Shown one piece after another: positions 51,911 through 61,023 of a stretch of 64,000 nucleotides of DNA (its first letter is position 1; every line of letters begins with the position of its first letter). The notes under the pieces are model-generated. The model was not told the DNA's origin, ran no database searches, and worked only from the letters and a program-made list of their open reading frames with translations. Source of the stretch: Thermococcus gorgonarius. Lineage in GTDB: Archaea > Methanobacteriota_B > Thermococci > Thermococcales > Thermococcaceae. The translations under genes were made by a program, and so were the position numbers. Location: NCBI RefSeq assembly GCF_002214385.1, contig NZ_CP014855.1:248001-312000 (forward strand), given 5' to 3'.

Positions 51911-52660
51911 ATGCTGGTTTATTTCATCGGCACCGGCGGGAGCGAGGGAATTCCGGCCCATCTGTGCACCTGTTCGACCTGCAACGAAGCAAGAAAGTTC
52001 GGCTTCGCCCAGAGGAGGCCCTCAACTCTCGCTGTAATCACCGAGAACAAAAGAGCAGTTCTCTTCGACGTTGGGACGGATATAAGGGACTTCCTCAACG
52101 TCCCTCTAGAGGCCATCTTCCTGACCCACTGGCATCACGACCACATTTACGGCCTCTATAAGCTCCGCTGGATGGCGAAGGAGACGAGGCTCTATGCTCC
52201 AGAGGGGCACGCCGATGCCCTAATCCTCAACGACCCGAAGAACCTGAGGCCCAACGTGATAAAGCCCGGTCAAACTCTGAAGGTTGACAGCCTGAAAATC
52301 ACTCCCATAAGGCTCAATCATCAGATCGAGACCCTGGGTTATCTGGTAGAGGAAGATGGAAAGAGCGTTGCAATCCTCTACGACACGAAGGGCCTTCCAG
52401 AGGAGACGAGGGAGTTTTTGAAGAGCAAAGTCCCACTGAGGCTGGTGATAATCGATGCCACATATCCACCCGATTTCAACGACCCCTATCACAACAACGT
52501 CGATGAGGCTGCTGAAATAGGCCTTTCTCTCGCTGAGAGGACTGTTTTGAGCCACATATCCCACAAGAACCTGCCCTTCCTTGAGCTCGTGGAGTACGTG
52601 AGGAAGAGATGGAAAAATAAAGTCCTCGTCGCCTACGATGGGATGGTGTTCTACGTCTGA
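51911..52660 (+). CDS. MBL-fold phosphodiesterase, PhnP-like
   Basis: 249 residues. LVYFIGTGGSEGIPAHLCTC with the extra CTCSTC cysteine set typical of PhnP-type cyclic phosphodiesterases, then FLTHWHHDHIYGLYKLRWMA (HxHxDH), IRLNHQIETLGYLV, LYDTKG and LSHISHKNLP. Hydrolyses cyclic phosphodiesters in relatives. GGTGGTAGCT precedes ATG 51911. Promoter CTTTTTAAGCGG near 51868. Confidence 0.88.
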   Translation: MLVYFIGTGGSEGIPAHLCTCSTCNEARKFGFAQRRPSTLAVITENKRAVLFDVGTDIRDFLNVPLEAIFLTHWHHDHIYGLYKLRWMAKETRLYAPEGHADALILNDPKNLRPNVIKPGQTLKVDSLKITPIRLNHQIETLGYLVEEDGKSVAILYDTKGLPEETREFLKSKVPLRLVIIDATYPPDFNDPYHNNVDEAAEIGLSLAERTVLSHISHKNLPFLELVEYVRKRWKNKVLVAYDGMVFYV

Positions 52661-52765
52661 GAACCATTCACTTCGTGCTTTTACATTTGGATGTCAAAAA
52701 TAATCCAGGAAAGCTTTAAAAGCAGCCATCCAAGTTTCAACTGAAAAATTTCCGGGGGTTTTGCT

Positions 52766-53986
52766 ATGATACTCCAGGTGGCACTTGATTTGACCGATAT
52801 TGAGCAGGCCATTTCTATAGCTGAGAAAGCCGCTCGCGGTGGCGCCCACTGGCTTGAGGTTGGAACTCCTCTCATCAAGAAGGAAGGCATGCGTGCCGTT
52901 GAGCTTCTCAAGAGGCGCTTCCCTGACAGGAAAATCGTTGCCGATCTCAAGACGATGGACACTGGAGCACTGGAGGTGGAGATGGCAGCCAGACACGGTG
53001 CCGACGTTGTCTCAATCCTTGGCGTTGCCGACGACAAGACGATAAAGGACGCGGTTGAGGTTGCAAAGAAATATGGAATACGGGTCATGGTTGACCTCAT
53101 AGGAGTTAAGGACAAGGTGAAGAGGGCCAAAGAGCTTGAGAAGATGGGGGTTCACTACATACTCGTTCACACGGGCATAGACGAGCAGGCCCAGGGTAAG
53201 AACCCTCTCGAGGACCTTGAAAAGGTCGTAAAGGCCGTTAACGTCCCGGTTGCAGTTGCAGGTGGGCTTAATCTCGAAACGATTCCGAAGGTTATTGAGC
53301 TCGGTGCAACTATAATAATCGTCGGAAGTGCAATAACGAAGGCAAAAGACCCTGAGGAAGTCACCAGGAAGATAATAGACCTCTTCTGGGGGGAGTACAT
53401 GCAGACGATCAAAAAGGCCATGAAGGATATCGTGGAGCACATAGACAACGTCGCCGACAGCCTCAAGCTCGAACAGGTTAGGGGCTTCGTTGATGCCATG
53501 ATAGGGGCAAACAAGATATTCATCTACGGCGCCGGAAGGAGTGGTCTCGTTGGCAAGGCTTTCGCGATGCGCCTCATGCACCTAGACTTCAACGTCTACG
53601 TCGTTGGAGAGACCATAACGCCCGCCTTCGAGCAGGGTGACCTCCTCATAGCGATCAGCGGTTCCGGGGAAACCACGAGCATCGTTGATGCGGCGAAAAT
53701 AGCCAAAAAGGAAGGTGGAAAGGTCGTCGCAATAACCTCCTACGCGAACTCGACCCTTGGAAAGCTTGCCGATGTCGTCGTTGAGATACCGGGCAGGACG
53801 AAGGCCAACATCCCCACCGACTACATAGCCAGACAGATGCTCACGAAGTACAAGTGGATTGCTCCAATGGGAACCCTCTTCGAGGACTCCACGATGGTCT
53901 TCCTCGACGGCATAATAGCCCTCCTAATGGCGACCTTCCAGAAGACCGAAAAGGATATGAAGAGGAAGCACGCGACCCTTGAGTGA
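52766..53986 (+). CDS. hps-phi: Bifunctional 3-hexulose-6-phosphate synthase / 6-phospho-3-hexuloisomerase
   Basis: 406 residues. The N-terminal half (1-210) is an OMPDC-type TIM barrel: VGTPLIKKEGMRAVELLKRR, FPDRKIVADLKTMDTGALEV and VAVAGGLNLETIPKVIELGA. The C-terminal half (from about 215) is a SIS isomerase: KIFIYGAGRSGLVGKAFAMR and LLIAISGSGETTSIVDAAKI. In Thermococcales the fusion runs in reverse of the RuMP cycle to make ribulose-5-phosphate for nucleotides, replacing the missing oxidative pentose pathway. Promoter AAAGCTTTAAAAGC near 52712. Confidence 0.97.
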   Translation: MILQVALDLTDIEQAISIAEKAARGGAHWLEVGTPLIKKEGMRAVELLKRRFPDRKIVADLKTMDTGALEVEMAARHGADVVSILGVADDKTIKDAVEVAKKYGIRVMVDLIGVKDKVKRAKELEKMGVHYILVHTGIDEQAQGKNPLEDLEKVVKAVNVPVAVAGGLNLETIPKVIELGATIIIVGSAITKAKDPEEVTRKIIDLFWGEYMQTIKKAMKDIVEHIDNVADSLKLEQVRGFVDAMIGANKIFIYGAGRSGLVGKAFAMRLMHLDFNVYVVGETITPAFEQGDLLIAISGSGETTSIVDAAKIAKKEGGKVVAITSYANSTLGKLADVVVEIPGRTKANIPTDYIARQMLTKYKWIAPMGTLFEDSTMVFLDGIIALLMATFQKTEKDMKRKHATLE

Positions 53987-54028
53987 AAGGTTTATTAGTT
54001 CCCTTTCATTATCCTTTCGGGGAATGGC

Positions 54029-54781
54029 ATGCTTAACTTTACCCACGTTTTCGTTGGAATAGGGAAAGCCGGCGGAAGCGTCGTGGATGGAATAGAGAGC
54101 GACGTTGTTAAGGTTCGAATAAATCCGGGCTATTATATTCTTCGTACCGAGGCCTATTCGGAAAAAATAGCTTCCTTTTTTTCCAGGCTCCCGGAGAACT
54201 CCTTAGTGTGGATTGTCTTCGAGGACAAGCCGGTGAACGTTGAGATAGTTGAGCTCATATCCGAAAACCTCCCTGAAGGCACGATGAGCTTGGCCTATGC
54301 CTTTACTCCCTCCCGGGAGCTTTTTGAGGAGAGCAAGCCTTCATGGGCCGAGAATTTTGAGACCGTTTTCTACGACTCCCTGTGGGAGTTCCTGAAGAGA
54401 GATATTCCCCTGCTCGAGGCATATGAAGAAGCCTCTACGGTTATTTCCCGCGCTCTTACTCTGCTCCACAGGAGCCTTGAGGGGGAGATGGTCATAAACG
54501 TTGATTACGCTGATTTCTTTTCAACTGTCAAAGGAGGTAACGTTGGAATTCTGCGCCTCCTGAGCAGGATTGACTTCGACTGGCACTGGGGAGTCTGGGA
54601 CAGGGGGATAGTTATAACTATAGTCGATGAAGGGGTAGCGCTCAGGGATGCCCATACCGTCCTGGAGAGGTTTCACGATCTTTTAAAGGAGAAGGACATA
54701 ATATGGGGGATGATCTCGAGAAAAACTGCCGGGACAGGGATTGAGACTCTCACACTGCTCGTTAGAAAATGGGGGGAGTAG
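54029..54781 (+). CDS. Divergent FtsZ/tubulin-superfamily-like protein
   Basis: 250 residues. The start FTHVFVGIGKAGGSVVDGIE resembles the N-terminal GTP-fold strand of FtsZ; later EGEMVINVDYADFFSTVKGG aligns with the FtsZ LINLDFADVRTVM-type helix region, and VITIVDEGVALRDAHTVLER and KDIIWGMISRK resemble the C-terminal beta/alpha domain. The tubulin signature GGGTGSG and T7-loop catalytic Asp are not seen, and the middle is shortened, so GTP hydrolysis is doubtful. It heads a tight operon of HAD, small, DUF4392 and HD genes. Identification is from pattern only. Confidence 0.6.
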   Translation: MLNFTHVFVGIGKAGGSVVDGIESDVVKVRINPGYYILRTEAYSEKIASFFSRLPENSLVWIVFEDKPVNVEIVELISENLPEGTMSLAYAFTPSRELFEESKPSWAENFETVFYDSLWEFLKRDIPLLEAYEEASTVISRALTLLHRSLEGEMVINVDYADFFSTVKGGNVGILRLLSRIDFDWHWGVWDRGIVITIVDEGVALRDAHTVLERFHDLLKEKDIIWGMISRKTAGTGIETLTLLVRKWGE

Positions 54782-54782
54782 A

Positions 54783-55433
54783 ATGGTACAGGCCCTGCTC
54801 TTTGACATAGATTACACCCTACTCACCGAAATGCCGCTTATACAACTTTTCCTCCCTCAGGTTTACGAGAAACTTGCAAAAAAGCTGGGAGTAAATAAGG
54901 AGGAGGCCAGAAACAGGTTTCTATCGGAGATATTTTTAAGAAAGGACACCTATGAGTGGCATGACTGGAACTTCTTTTTCAAGCTCTTTGATCTCGACAT
55001 GAAGTATGAAGAACTGATTGAGAGATATCCCCACAAGATAACCGTCTACCCTGACGTTCCCCCCGTTCTTGAGTGGCTTAAGGAGAGGGGTTATCTCCTG
55101 GGGGTAGTTACCAGCGGTCCAGAGTACCAGAGGGTGAAGCTAAAAATAACTGGTCTGGATCGTTATTTTGACGTCGTGGTTACTCGTGATGACGTTGGTG
55201 AGATAAAGCCGAATCCAAAAATTTTTCTCCACGCCCTCGAAATGTTGGGAGTAAACCCAGAAGATGCCGTTATGGTGGGGGATTCCCTCTGGCAGGACGT
55301 CTACGGTGGGAAAAACATCGGCATGAAGACAGTTTGGATAAATCGTTCTGGAAACGATACCGATTATTATTTTGCTGACTTCCGGATAAGGACGTTCCAC
55401 GAGCTTAGAAAGATAGTGGGGGTGTTGCCATGA
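54783..55433 (+). CDS. HAD-superfamily phosphatase
   Basis: 216 residues. HAD motif I LLFDIDYTLL, motif II VVTSGP, Lys in EIKPNPKIFLHALEMLGVNP and motif IV AVMVGDSLWQDVYGGKNIGM, in the order of group C1-cap sugar phosphatases. Note DIDYT with Tyr where many have DGT. GGGGGGAGTAG precedes the ATG. Starts one base after the FtsZ-like stop; its stop overlaps the next start (ATGA). Confidence 0.9.
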   Translation: MVQALLFDIDYTLLTEMPLIQLFLPQVYEKLAKKLGVNKEEARNRFLSEIFLRKDTYEWHDWNFFFKLFDLDMKYEELIERYPHKITVYPDVPPVLEWLKERGYLLGVVTSGPEYQRVKLKITGLDRYFDVVVTRDDVGEIKPNPKIFLHALEMLGVNPEDAVMVGDSLWQDVYGGKNIGMKTVWINRSGNDTDYYFADFRIRTFHELRKIVGVLP

Positions 55434-55621
55434 GGGAGGTGTTCAACAGGGAAGGGGTTTTTGTAAGGTACGAGGAGAAAACCGTAAAGCTGGAAAACGG
55501 GCACGAGCTCGTCCACAGGTCGGAAAACCCGACTGAGCTGTGGTGGGAACTGAAGGAGGCCATCAAGGGCAAGAGGGTTAAGGTTGTGGTCTATGAACTT
55601 GGGGAGAGCGGGGAGAAGTGA
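55430..55621 (+). CDS. Small protein, 63 aa, unknown function
   Basis: Reads MREVFNREGVFVRYEEKTVK, LENGHELVHRSENPTELWWE and LKEAIKGKRVKVVVYELGES. Beta-rich followed by one helix. It overlaps the HAD gene by four bases and the DUF4392 gene by four bases, so it is certainly translated with them. Function unknown. Confidence 0.75.
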   Translation: MREVFNREGVFVRYEEKTVKLENGHELVHRSENPTELWWELKEAIKGKRVKVVVYELGESGEK

Positions 55622-56430
55622 TAGCGCACCTCATAAATACTGACGTTGGTGGTAGGGGAATAGGAAGGGTTTACATGGAATACAGGCTGTCCAACTTTAA
55701 TTTTATGGAGAAAGCAGCCGAAACTTTCCTTGACAATCTGGATAGAACGCTCGTAATAACCGGGTTTCCAATACCTCCTTTTATGGTTCCTGAAACTGAC
55801 GGTCCGCCGGGGGCCCTTGCCGTTGTTCGGGCTGTCGAAGACCTTGGCGGTAGAGCAGAGGTTCTCAGCTATCCGGAGGTTCTGGAGGCCCTCAAGGGGT
55901 TTGGCGTCAATGTTGCCAGAGACGTGGAGGTCTCAAATTACTCCCTTATTATAGCCATCGAGACCCCTGGGAGGGCCTCCGATGGAAAATACTACTCAAT
56001 GAGTGGTACAGAGATAACCAGAGAAGTCTTTGACGGCATTTTTCTCGAGGCCAGGGAATACGGAATACCCACGATAGCCATCGGTGACGGTGGCAACGAG
56101 GCTGGAATGGGCAGTATCAGAGAGCTGGTTGAGCGCCACATTCCTTTGGGGAGAAAAATAGCCAGCGTTGTTGAGGCGGATCATCTGATAACCTCGGGAG
56201 TCTCGAATTGGGGTGCTTACGGGCTTATAGCCCAGGCATCTCTAATGGCCGGCAGAAATCTTCTCATGAACTGGGATGAAAGGAAAGTTCTCGCCGCCCT
56301 TAAGGCCGGGGGAATAATCGACGGGGTTAGAAAAAGAGCTTGCCTGAGCGTTGATGGCATCGGCCTTGGGGTTCACGAGAAAATAGTAGAGCTTTTAAAA
56401 GCTATAGTGAACGATGCCCTCGGTGGTTGA
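55618..56430 (+). CDS. DUF4392 / D-glutamate cyclase-like protein
   Basis: 270 residues with VITGFPIPPFMVPETDGPPG, IIAIETPGRASDGKYYSMSG and GIPTIAIGDGGNEAGMGSIR, blocks typical of the DUF4392 domain that forms the C-terminal part of human D-glutamate cyclase (DGLUCY). Here it stands alone. GTG start at 55618 overlaps the previous stop. In the mammalian enzyme it converts D-glutamate to 5-oxo-proline; the archaeal substrate is unknown. Confidence 0.87.
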   Translation: MIAHLINTDVGGRGIGRVYMEYRLSNFNFMEKAAETFLDNLDRTLVITGFPIPPFMVPETDGPPGALAVVRAVEDLGGRAEVLSYPEVLEALKGFGVNVARDVEVSNYSLIIAIETPGRASDGKYYSMSGTEITREVFDGIFLEAREYGIPTIAIGDGGNEAGMGSIRELVERHIPLGRKIASVVEADHLITSGVSNWGAYGLIAQASLMAGRNLLMNWDERKVLAALKAGGIIDGVRKRACLSVDGIGLGVHEKIVELLKAIVNDALGG

Positions 56431-57051
56431 ATGAAGCTGGAGGAGTTCATATCCAGCCCTCAATCCAGACAGCTTATAGAGTCCGTTAGAAACTTCGCCA
56501 AGAGCTTCTTTGAAAGGGACGGAACCCATGGGTTTAGTCACGTTGAGAGGGTGTTTAACCTCTGCATGCACATCGGGAGGGAAGAGGGTGCCGATTTGGA
56601 GGTTCTGGCCTTAGCGGCCCTCCTCCACGATATAGCCAGGCCTCTGGAGGATGCGGGGAAAGTTGAGGATCACGCCGCTGAGGGAGCCAGGATTGCCAGG
56701 AGGTATCTCAAAAGCCTTGGCTATCCCGATGAGAAGGTGGAGGCAGTTGCTCACGCCATAGAGGCCCATCGCTTCTCCCGCGGACCGGAACCTAGAACGC
56801 TCGAAGCCAAAATCCTCAGCGATGCTGACAAGCTCGACGCCATTGGAGCTGTGGGCATAGCGAGGGTCTTTATGTACTCCGGAGAGCAGGGGAGGGACAT
56901 AGAAGCTTCGATAAAACACTTTGAGGAGAAGATATTGAAGCTAAAGGACCTGATGTACACCAAAACGGCCAGAAAAATAGCCAACGAGAGACATCGCTTT
57001 ACCGTGGAGTTCCTGCGCCGGTTAAGGCTTGAAATAGAAGGAGAACTCTGA
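56431..57051 (+). CDS. HD-domain phosphohydrolase
   Basis: 206 residues. Metal ligands in GTHGFSHVERVFNLCMHIGR, ALLHDIARP, AHAIEAHRF and SDADKLDAIGAVGIARVF, the YedJ/YpgQ-like HD group. Hydrolyses phosphate esters or nucleotides in relatives. Start ATG follows the DUF4392 stop with no gap and GGTGGTTGA lies upstream. Last gene of the operon. Confidence 0.9.
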   Translation: MKLEEFISSPQSRQLIESVRNFAKSFFERDGTHGFSHVERVFNLCMHIGREEGADLEVLALAALLHDIARPLEDAGKVEDHAAEGARIARRYLKSLGYPDEKVEAVAHAIEAHRFSRGPEPRTLEAKILSDADKLDAIGAVGIARVFMYSGEQGRDIEASIKHFEEKILKLKDLMYTKTARKIANERHRFTVEFLRRLRLEIEGEL

Positions 57052-57145
57052 TATTTTTGCCGGTTTTCCTCAAATAATAAGGTTTTTAAATGCCTTCTTG
57101 AATTTAGTCTAGCCCTTTCATGGTCATTCTGGAGGAGGTGAGCGA

Positions 57146-57658
57146 ATGAAAGCGCCGATCTGCGAGGTGTGCCTGAAGACGGATGACATTCTCTGCCCGG
57201 CCGATGAGAAAAAGCTCCAGGAGGGAATAATAACGGAGCTGGATGTGAAGATCGCCAGGTTGCTTTACAGGCTTCTCGGTGATGTTGAGGTCGAGTTTAG
57301 AAAGGCCGTTGAGGCTGGCGATCTCGTTGTTATAGTCGTTGGTAAGGGCGACGTTCCCATAGTCATCGGTAAAGGTGGCAAGAACATAAAGACCCTCGTC
57401 AAAGAGCTCGGAAAGCGCGTGAGGGTCATCGAAGGTTTGGAAGCAAGCACAGTGGACGACCTCAAGAAACTGGCAACCGATCTGTTCTATCCAGCCAGTG
57501 TGTTCGGAGTCAACGTTGTCTACAGGCCCGGTGGCGAGCACGCCTACAAGGTCCTGGTTCTTGGAAGGGAAAAGAAGAGGCTCCCCGAAAAGCCTGAGAT
57601 TCTGGAAAGCGTTCTTTCCCAGATTACCGGAAAGGAAGTCAGGATAGCATTTGTCTGA
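57146..57658 (+). CDS. KH-domain RNA-binding protein (archaeal NusA-like)
   Basis: 170 residues. N-terminal CEVCLKTDDILCPADEKK cysteine motif, then a KH domain with VPIVIGKGGKNIKTLVKELG (GxxG loop GKGG) and a C-terminal segment. Resembles the archaeal NusA-like and Fe-S/KH proteins. CTGGAGGAGGTGAGCG precedes the ATG; promoter GGTTTTTAAAT near 57082-57092. Confidence 0.88.
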   Translation: MKAPICEVCLKTDDILCPADEKKLQEGIITELDVKIARLLYRLLGDVEVEFRKAVEAGDLVVIVVGKGDVPIVIGKGGKNIKTLVKELGKRVRVIEGLEASTVDDLKKLATDLFYPASVFGVNVVYRPGGEHAYKVLVLGREKKRLPEKPEILESVLSQITGKEVRIAFV

Positions 57659-57722
57659 TTTTTGTCCTTTTCCCCATCGAATACCTTTAAAAGCTTGTCC
57701 CAACTCCTTCTGGGGGATGACC

Positions 57723-59039
57723 ATGTACAGAACGCACTACTCTAACGAGATTACCGAGGAACTCAACGGCCAGCGTGTTAGAGTGGCTGGCTGGGTATGG
57801 GAGATCAAGGATTTGGGCGGAATAAAGTTCCTCTGGATAAGGGACAGGGAGGGCATAGTCCAAATAACGGCCCCAAAGAAGAAGGTCGATCCGGAAATAT
57901 TTAAGCTCATCCCAAAGCTCAACAGCGAGGACGTTGTGGCGGTTGAAGGTATCGTCAACTTCACGCCAAAGGCCAAGCTCGGCTTTGAAATCCTCCCCGA
58001 GAAGCTCGAAATACTCAACAGGGCGGAAAGCCCGCTCCCGCTCGACCCCACCGGGAAGGTCAAAGCAGAACTCGACACCCGCTTGGACAACCGCTTCATG
58101 GATCTGAGAAGGCCTGAGGTAATGGCGATATTCAAGATACGCTCGAGTGTCTTCAAAGCGGTTAGGGACTTCTTCCACAACGAAGGCTTCATAGAAATAC
58201 ACACGCCCAAGATCATAGCAACGGCTACCGAGGGCGGAACCGAGCTCTTCCCGATGAAGTACTTCGAGAAGGACGCCTTCTTGGCTCAGAGTCCTCAGCT
58301 CTACAAGCAGATTATGATGGCTTCCGGCCTGGACAGGGTCTACGAGATAGCGCCGATTTTCAGGGCTGAGGAGCACAACACGACCAGACATTTGAACGAG
58401 GCCTGGAGCATCGACGCGGAGATGGCCTTCATCGAGAACGAGAAAGAAGTAATGAACCTCCTCGAGAGGCTGGTAGCTTATACAATCAACTACGTCCGCG
58501 AGCACAACGCAAAAGAACTTGAAATCCTGAACTTCGAGCTTGAGGAGCCCAAACTGCCCTTCCCGCGCGTGAGCTACGACAAAGCCCTTGAAATCCTCTC
58601 CGACCTCGGCAAAGAAATCCCGTGGGGAGAGGACATAGACACCGAGGGAGAGAAGCTCCTCGGAAAGTACATGCTGGAGAACGAGAACGCGCCGCTCTAC
58701 TTCCTCTATCAGTATCCCAGCGAGGCGAAGCCGTTCTATATCATGAAATACGACGACAGGCCCGAAATCTGCCGCGCCTTCGACCTCGAGTACCGTGGGG
58801 TGGAGATAACCTCCGGCGGCCAGAGGGAGCACAGGCACGACGTTCTGGTGGAGCAGATTAAAGAGAAGGGGTTGAACCCAGAGAGCTTCGAGTTCTACCT
58901 CAAGGCCTTCCGCTACGGCATGCCCCCACACGGCGGTTTTGGTCTCGGTGCAGAGAGGCTAATAAAGCAAATGCTTAACCTGGCGAACATCCGTGAGGTC
59001 ATCCTGTTCCCGAGGGACAGGAGAAGGCTGACGCCATGA
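57723..59039 (+). CDS. aspS: Aspartyl-tRNA synthetase
   Basis: 438 residues, the same length as the well-studied Thermococcus enzyme. N-terminal OB-fold (VRVAGWVWEIKDLGGIKFLW) and class II catalytic domain: motif 1 FKAVRDFFHNEGFIEIHTPK, motif 2 YEIAPIFRAEEHNTTRHLNE, motif 3 GGFGLGAERLIKQMLNLANI. Charges tRNA-Asp. ATG 57723 after GGGGGATGACC; ATG 57717 is alternative. Confidence 0.97.
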   Translation: MYRTHYSNEITEELNGQRVRVAGWVWEIKDLGGIKFLWIRDREGIVQITAPKKKVDPEIFKLIPKLNSEDVVAVEGIVNFTPKAKLGFEILPEKLEILNRAESPLPLDPTGKVKAELDTRLDNRFMDLRRPEVMAIFKIRSSVFKAVRDFFHNEGFIEIHTPKIIATATEGGTELFPMKYFEKDAFLAQSPQLYKQIMMASGLDRVYEIAPIFRAEEHNTTRHLNEAWSIDAEMAFIENEKEVMNLLERLVAYTINYVREHNAKELEILNFELEEPKLPFPRVSYDKALEILSDLGKEIPWGEDIDTEGEKLLGKYMLENENAPLYFLYQYPSEAKPFYIMKYDDRPEICRAFDLEYRGVEITSGGQREHRHDVLVEQIKEKGLNPESFEFYLKAFRYGMPPHGGFGLGAERLIKQMLNLANIREVILFPRDRRRLTP

Positions 59040-59104
59040 CCAAAACCTCTTTATACCATTTTTACCCATAGGTTTCTTGAAACAGTACCTGGAGGTGGAA
59101 GAAG

Positions 59105-60607
59105 ATGAAAAAGCCTCTAATGGCTTTGACTGTATTTCTACTCGTCCTCTCTGTATACGGAACCGCTGGATATACTCAGGGGGCTGAAGAAATAGGTTCT
59201 TTAAAGCTCATATACTCCGGCTACGTCCTTAAAGGGCAGGTTCTCAAAGTCGGTACGGCAGCGGAGGTCATAACTCTCACTGTGAAGGACGTTACCTCTA
59301 CTTCATTGATTCTTAGGGTTGTCTCAATTAATGTGTCAACTGATCTGACCCTTTCCCCTGGAGAATTTAAGGACATTCCTCACATCAATCTTGCTGTCTC
59401 TCTCAAGTCGCTTAGGGCAGATGATAAAGTGGCCTACATAGACGTCTATTCCCAGAACGGCGTGCTTATTAACCCCCCAAAGAACCCGCCGAAGGTAAGG
59501 GTTTACCTGAACACAACGGTTCCGGATGCCGTTGTTGGGCAGGTTGTACCGGTAAAAGTGAACGTGGAAAACCTCGGGCCGGGTGAGATAAGAAACGTGA
59601 CCATCGAAATGCCCTCAATACCGGGATTGAAGTTGGCCGGAACTTCGGGAAGCAGGACAATTGAAACGCTGTCCGGATACAGTTCAGCTTCCCCGGTGGT
59701 GTTCCTTCTGACCCCCACAAGGCCCGGTGAGTTTAACGTTTCAGTAAGGGTTACCTACTACAATGAATCCCTGTCCAAGGTTACAACCGTTAGCGAGCCC
59801 CTTACGATAAAGGCTTACACTTCTCCAAGACTCACCGTCAGCATTGGAGGAACAAACTCGAGCCGGATAAACGTTCCTCAAAAGTACGTGGTGTCCAAAA
59901 ATGGTTCTTTAGCTTACATTTTCATAACCGTTTCCGCCGCCACCGGAGATCCAAACTTTGAATTCGCTAAGAACGTCAGCGTTGAGCTGAAGTACCCCGA
60001 GGAAATAACCGGGGTTGAGAAAGTTTACTTTGGCACCATAAAAGCCGGTCAGTCCGCGGACAAGGCCGTCGAGATAAAAATAAACGGTGAGGGAATATAC
60101 CCAATTGGGGCCGTTCTCCACTACAAGGATCCCCTGGGAAACAGCCATGATTTAGAGCTCGGCACGGCCTTGATAGTTGATTCGACCCCACCGAGGATAG
60201 TCGTCAAGAAGGTTCCAGTAATTCCAACCGAAGAACAGGTTCCCGAGGTACTTGAGAACACTCTCGAGAATTCTAAGAACCCCAAAAAGATAGCCGAAAG
60301 CGTTTATGCTGTTATATCTCCTTACCTAGAGACCGAGAAGACCATTAAATCCCTTGAGAGAACCATTAAATACCTGGAGGCTTCAGTGGTTGTGCTCCTT
60401 CTACTTCTCCTGATCCTCGCGTACCTTGCAGTGGGCTACTACCGGGAGGTCAAGACCTTCAGAAGGCTTCTCCTCAGGAAGAGAAAGTACAAGACGGGCG
60501 GATTGCCCAAAAAGTGGAGCAGGGACGAACTTGAGAGCCTGGTAAGGGAACTGAGACTCGAGAAGGTGAAAGAGAACCTCCCACCTGAGGAAGGTTTCAG
60601 GCTCTGA
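59105..60607 (+). CDS. Secreted membrane-anchored surface protein with Ig-like domains
   Basis: 500 residues. Signal peptide [20 protein letters not shown] (residues 1-20), a beta-rich ectodomain with CARDB-like repeats such as [20 protein letters not shown] and [20 protein letters not shown], many NxS/T sequons, and a C-terminal membrane helix ([20 protein letters not shown]) near residue 430 followed by a basic cytoplasmic tail. Similar to COG1361 S-layer-related proteins. GGAGGTGGAAGAAG precedes the ATG. Partner or pilus role unknown. Confidence 0.85.
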   Translation: MKKPLMALTVFLLVLSVYGTAGYTQGAEEIGSLKLIYSGYVLKGQVLKVGTAAEVITLTVKDVTSTSLILRVVSINVSTDLTLSPGEFKDIPHINLAVSLKSLRADDKVAYIDVYSQNGVLINPPKNPPKVRVYLNTTVPDAVVGQVVPVKVNVENLGPGEIRNVTIEMPSIPGLKLAGTSGSRTIETLSGYSSASPVVFLLTPTRPGEFNVSVRVTYYNESLSKVTTVSEPLTIKAYTSPRLTVSIGGTNSSRINVPQKYVVSKNGSLAYIFITVSAATGDPNFEFAKNVSVELKYPEEITGVEKVYFGTIKAGQSADKAVEIKINGEGIYPIGAVLHYKDPLGNSHDLELGTALIVDSTPPRIVVKKVPVIPTEEQVPEVLENTLENSKNPKKIAESVYAVISPYLETEKTIKSLERTIKYLEASVVVLLLLLLILAYLAVGYYREVKTFRRLLLRKRKYKTGGLPKKWSRDELESLVRELRLEKVKENLPPEEGFRL

Positions 60608-60632
60608 TCTCTTTTTTAAAATTTTTAAAGGC
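60606..60632 (+). terminator. T-rich terminator after the surface protein gene
   Basis: GATCTCTTTTTTAAAATTTTTAAAG directly after the stop codon; it also contains TTTTTAAAG, so it may double as the pth2 promoter. Confidence 0.4.
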
Positions 60633-60660
60633 CTTACTAAAATTCTTGGGGGGTTGGGCT

Positions 60661-61020
60661 GTGACGTTCAGGTTCAAGCAGGTTATAGTGTCTAGAAAGG
60701 ACCTAAAGCTCAGCAAGGGCAAGTTCGCGGTCCAAGTTGCCCACGGCGCGGTTACAGCCGCCATTAAGGCCCAGAAAGAGAAGCCGGAATGGTTCAAGGC
60801 CTGGTTCCACGAGGGGCAGAAGAAGGTCGTTGTTAAGGCGGAGAACCTTGAAGAACTCTTCAAGCTTAAGGCAGAGGCAGAAAAACTTGGTCTCCCAACG
60901 GCCCTGATACGGGACGCCGGGCTAACTGAGATTCCACCCGGGACCATTACTGTCCTTGCGATAGGACCCGGCCCAGAGGAGATTGTGGACAAGGTCACCG
61001 GACATCTGAAGCTGGTGTGA
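60661..61020 (+). CDS. pth2: Peptidyl-tRNA hydrolase, Pth2 family
   Basis: 119 residues: [27 protein letters not shown]-type region [20 protein letters not shown], and [20 protein letters not shown] (catalytic RDAG). Releases peptides from drop-off peptidyl-tRNA. GTG 60661 is chosen since TTG 60646 lies inside the ribosome site GGGGGG. TruD starts 3 bases after its stop. Confidence 0.95.
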   Translation: MTFRFKQVIVSRKDLKLSKGKFAVQVAHGAVTAAIKAQKEKPEWFKAWFHEGQKKVVVKAENLEELFKLKAEAEKLGLPTALIRDAGLTEIPPGTITVLAIGPGPEEIVDKVTGHLKLV

Positions 61021-61023
61021 ATC

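Noticed and set aside
57687-58931. A 414-codon open frame on the minus strand
   Set aside because: Antisense of aspS, whose class II motifs are intact on the plus strand; the antisense product resembles no protein.
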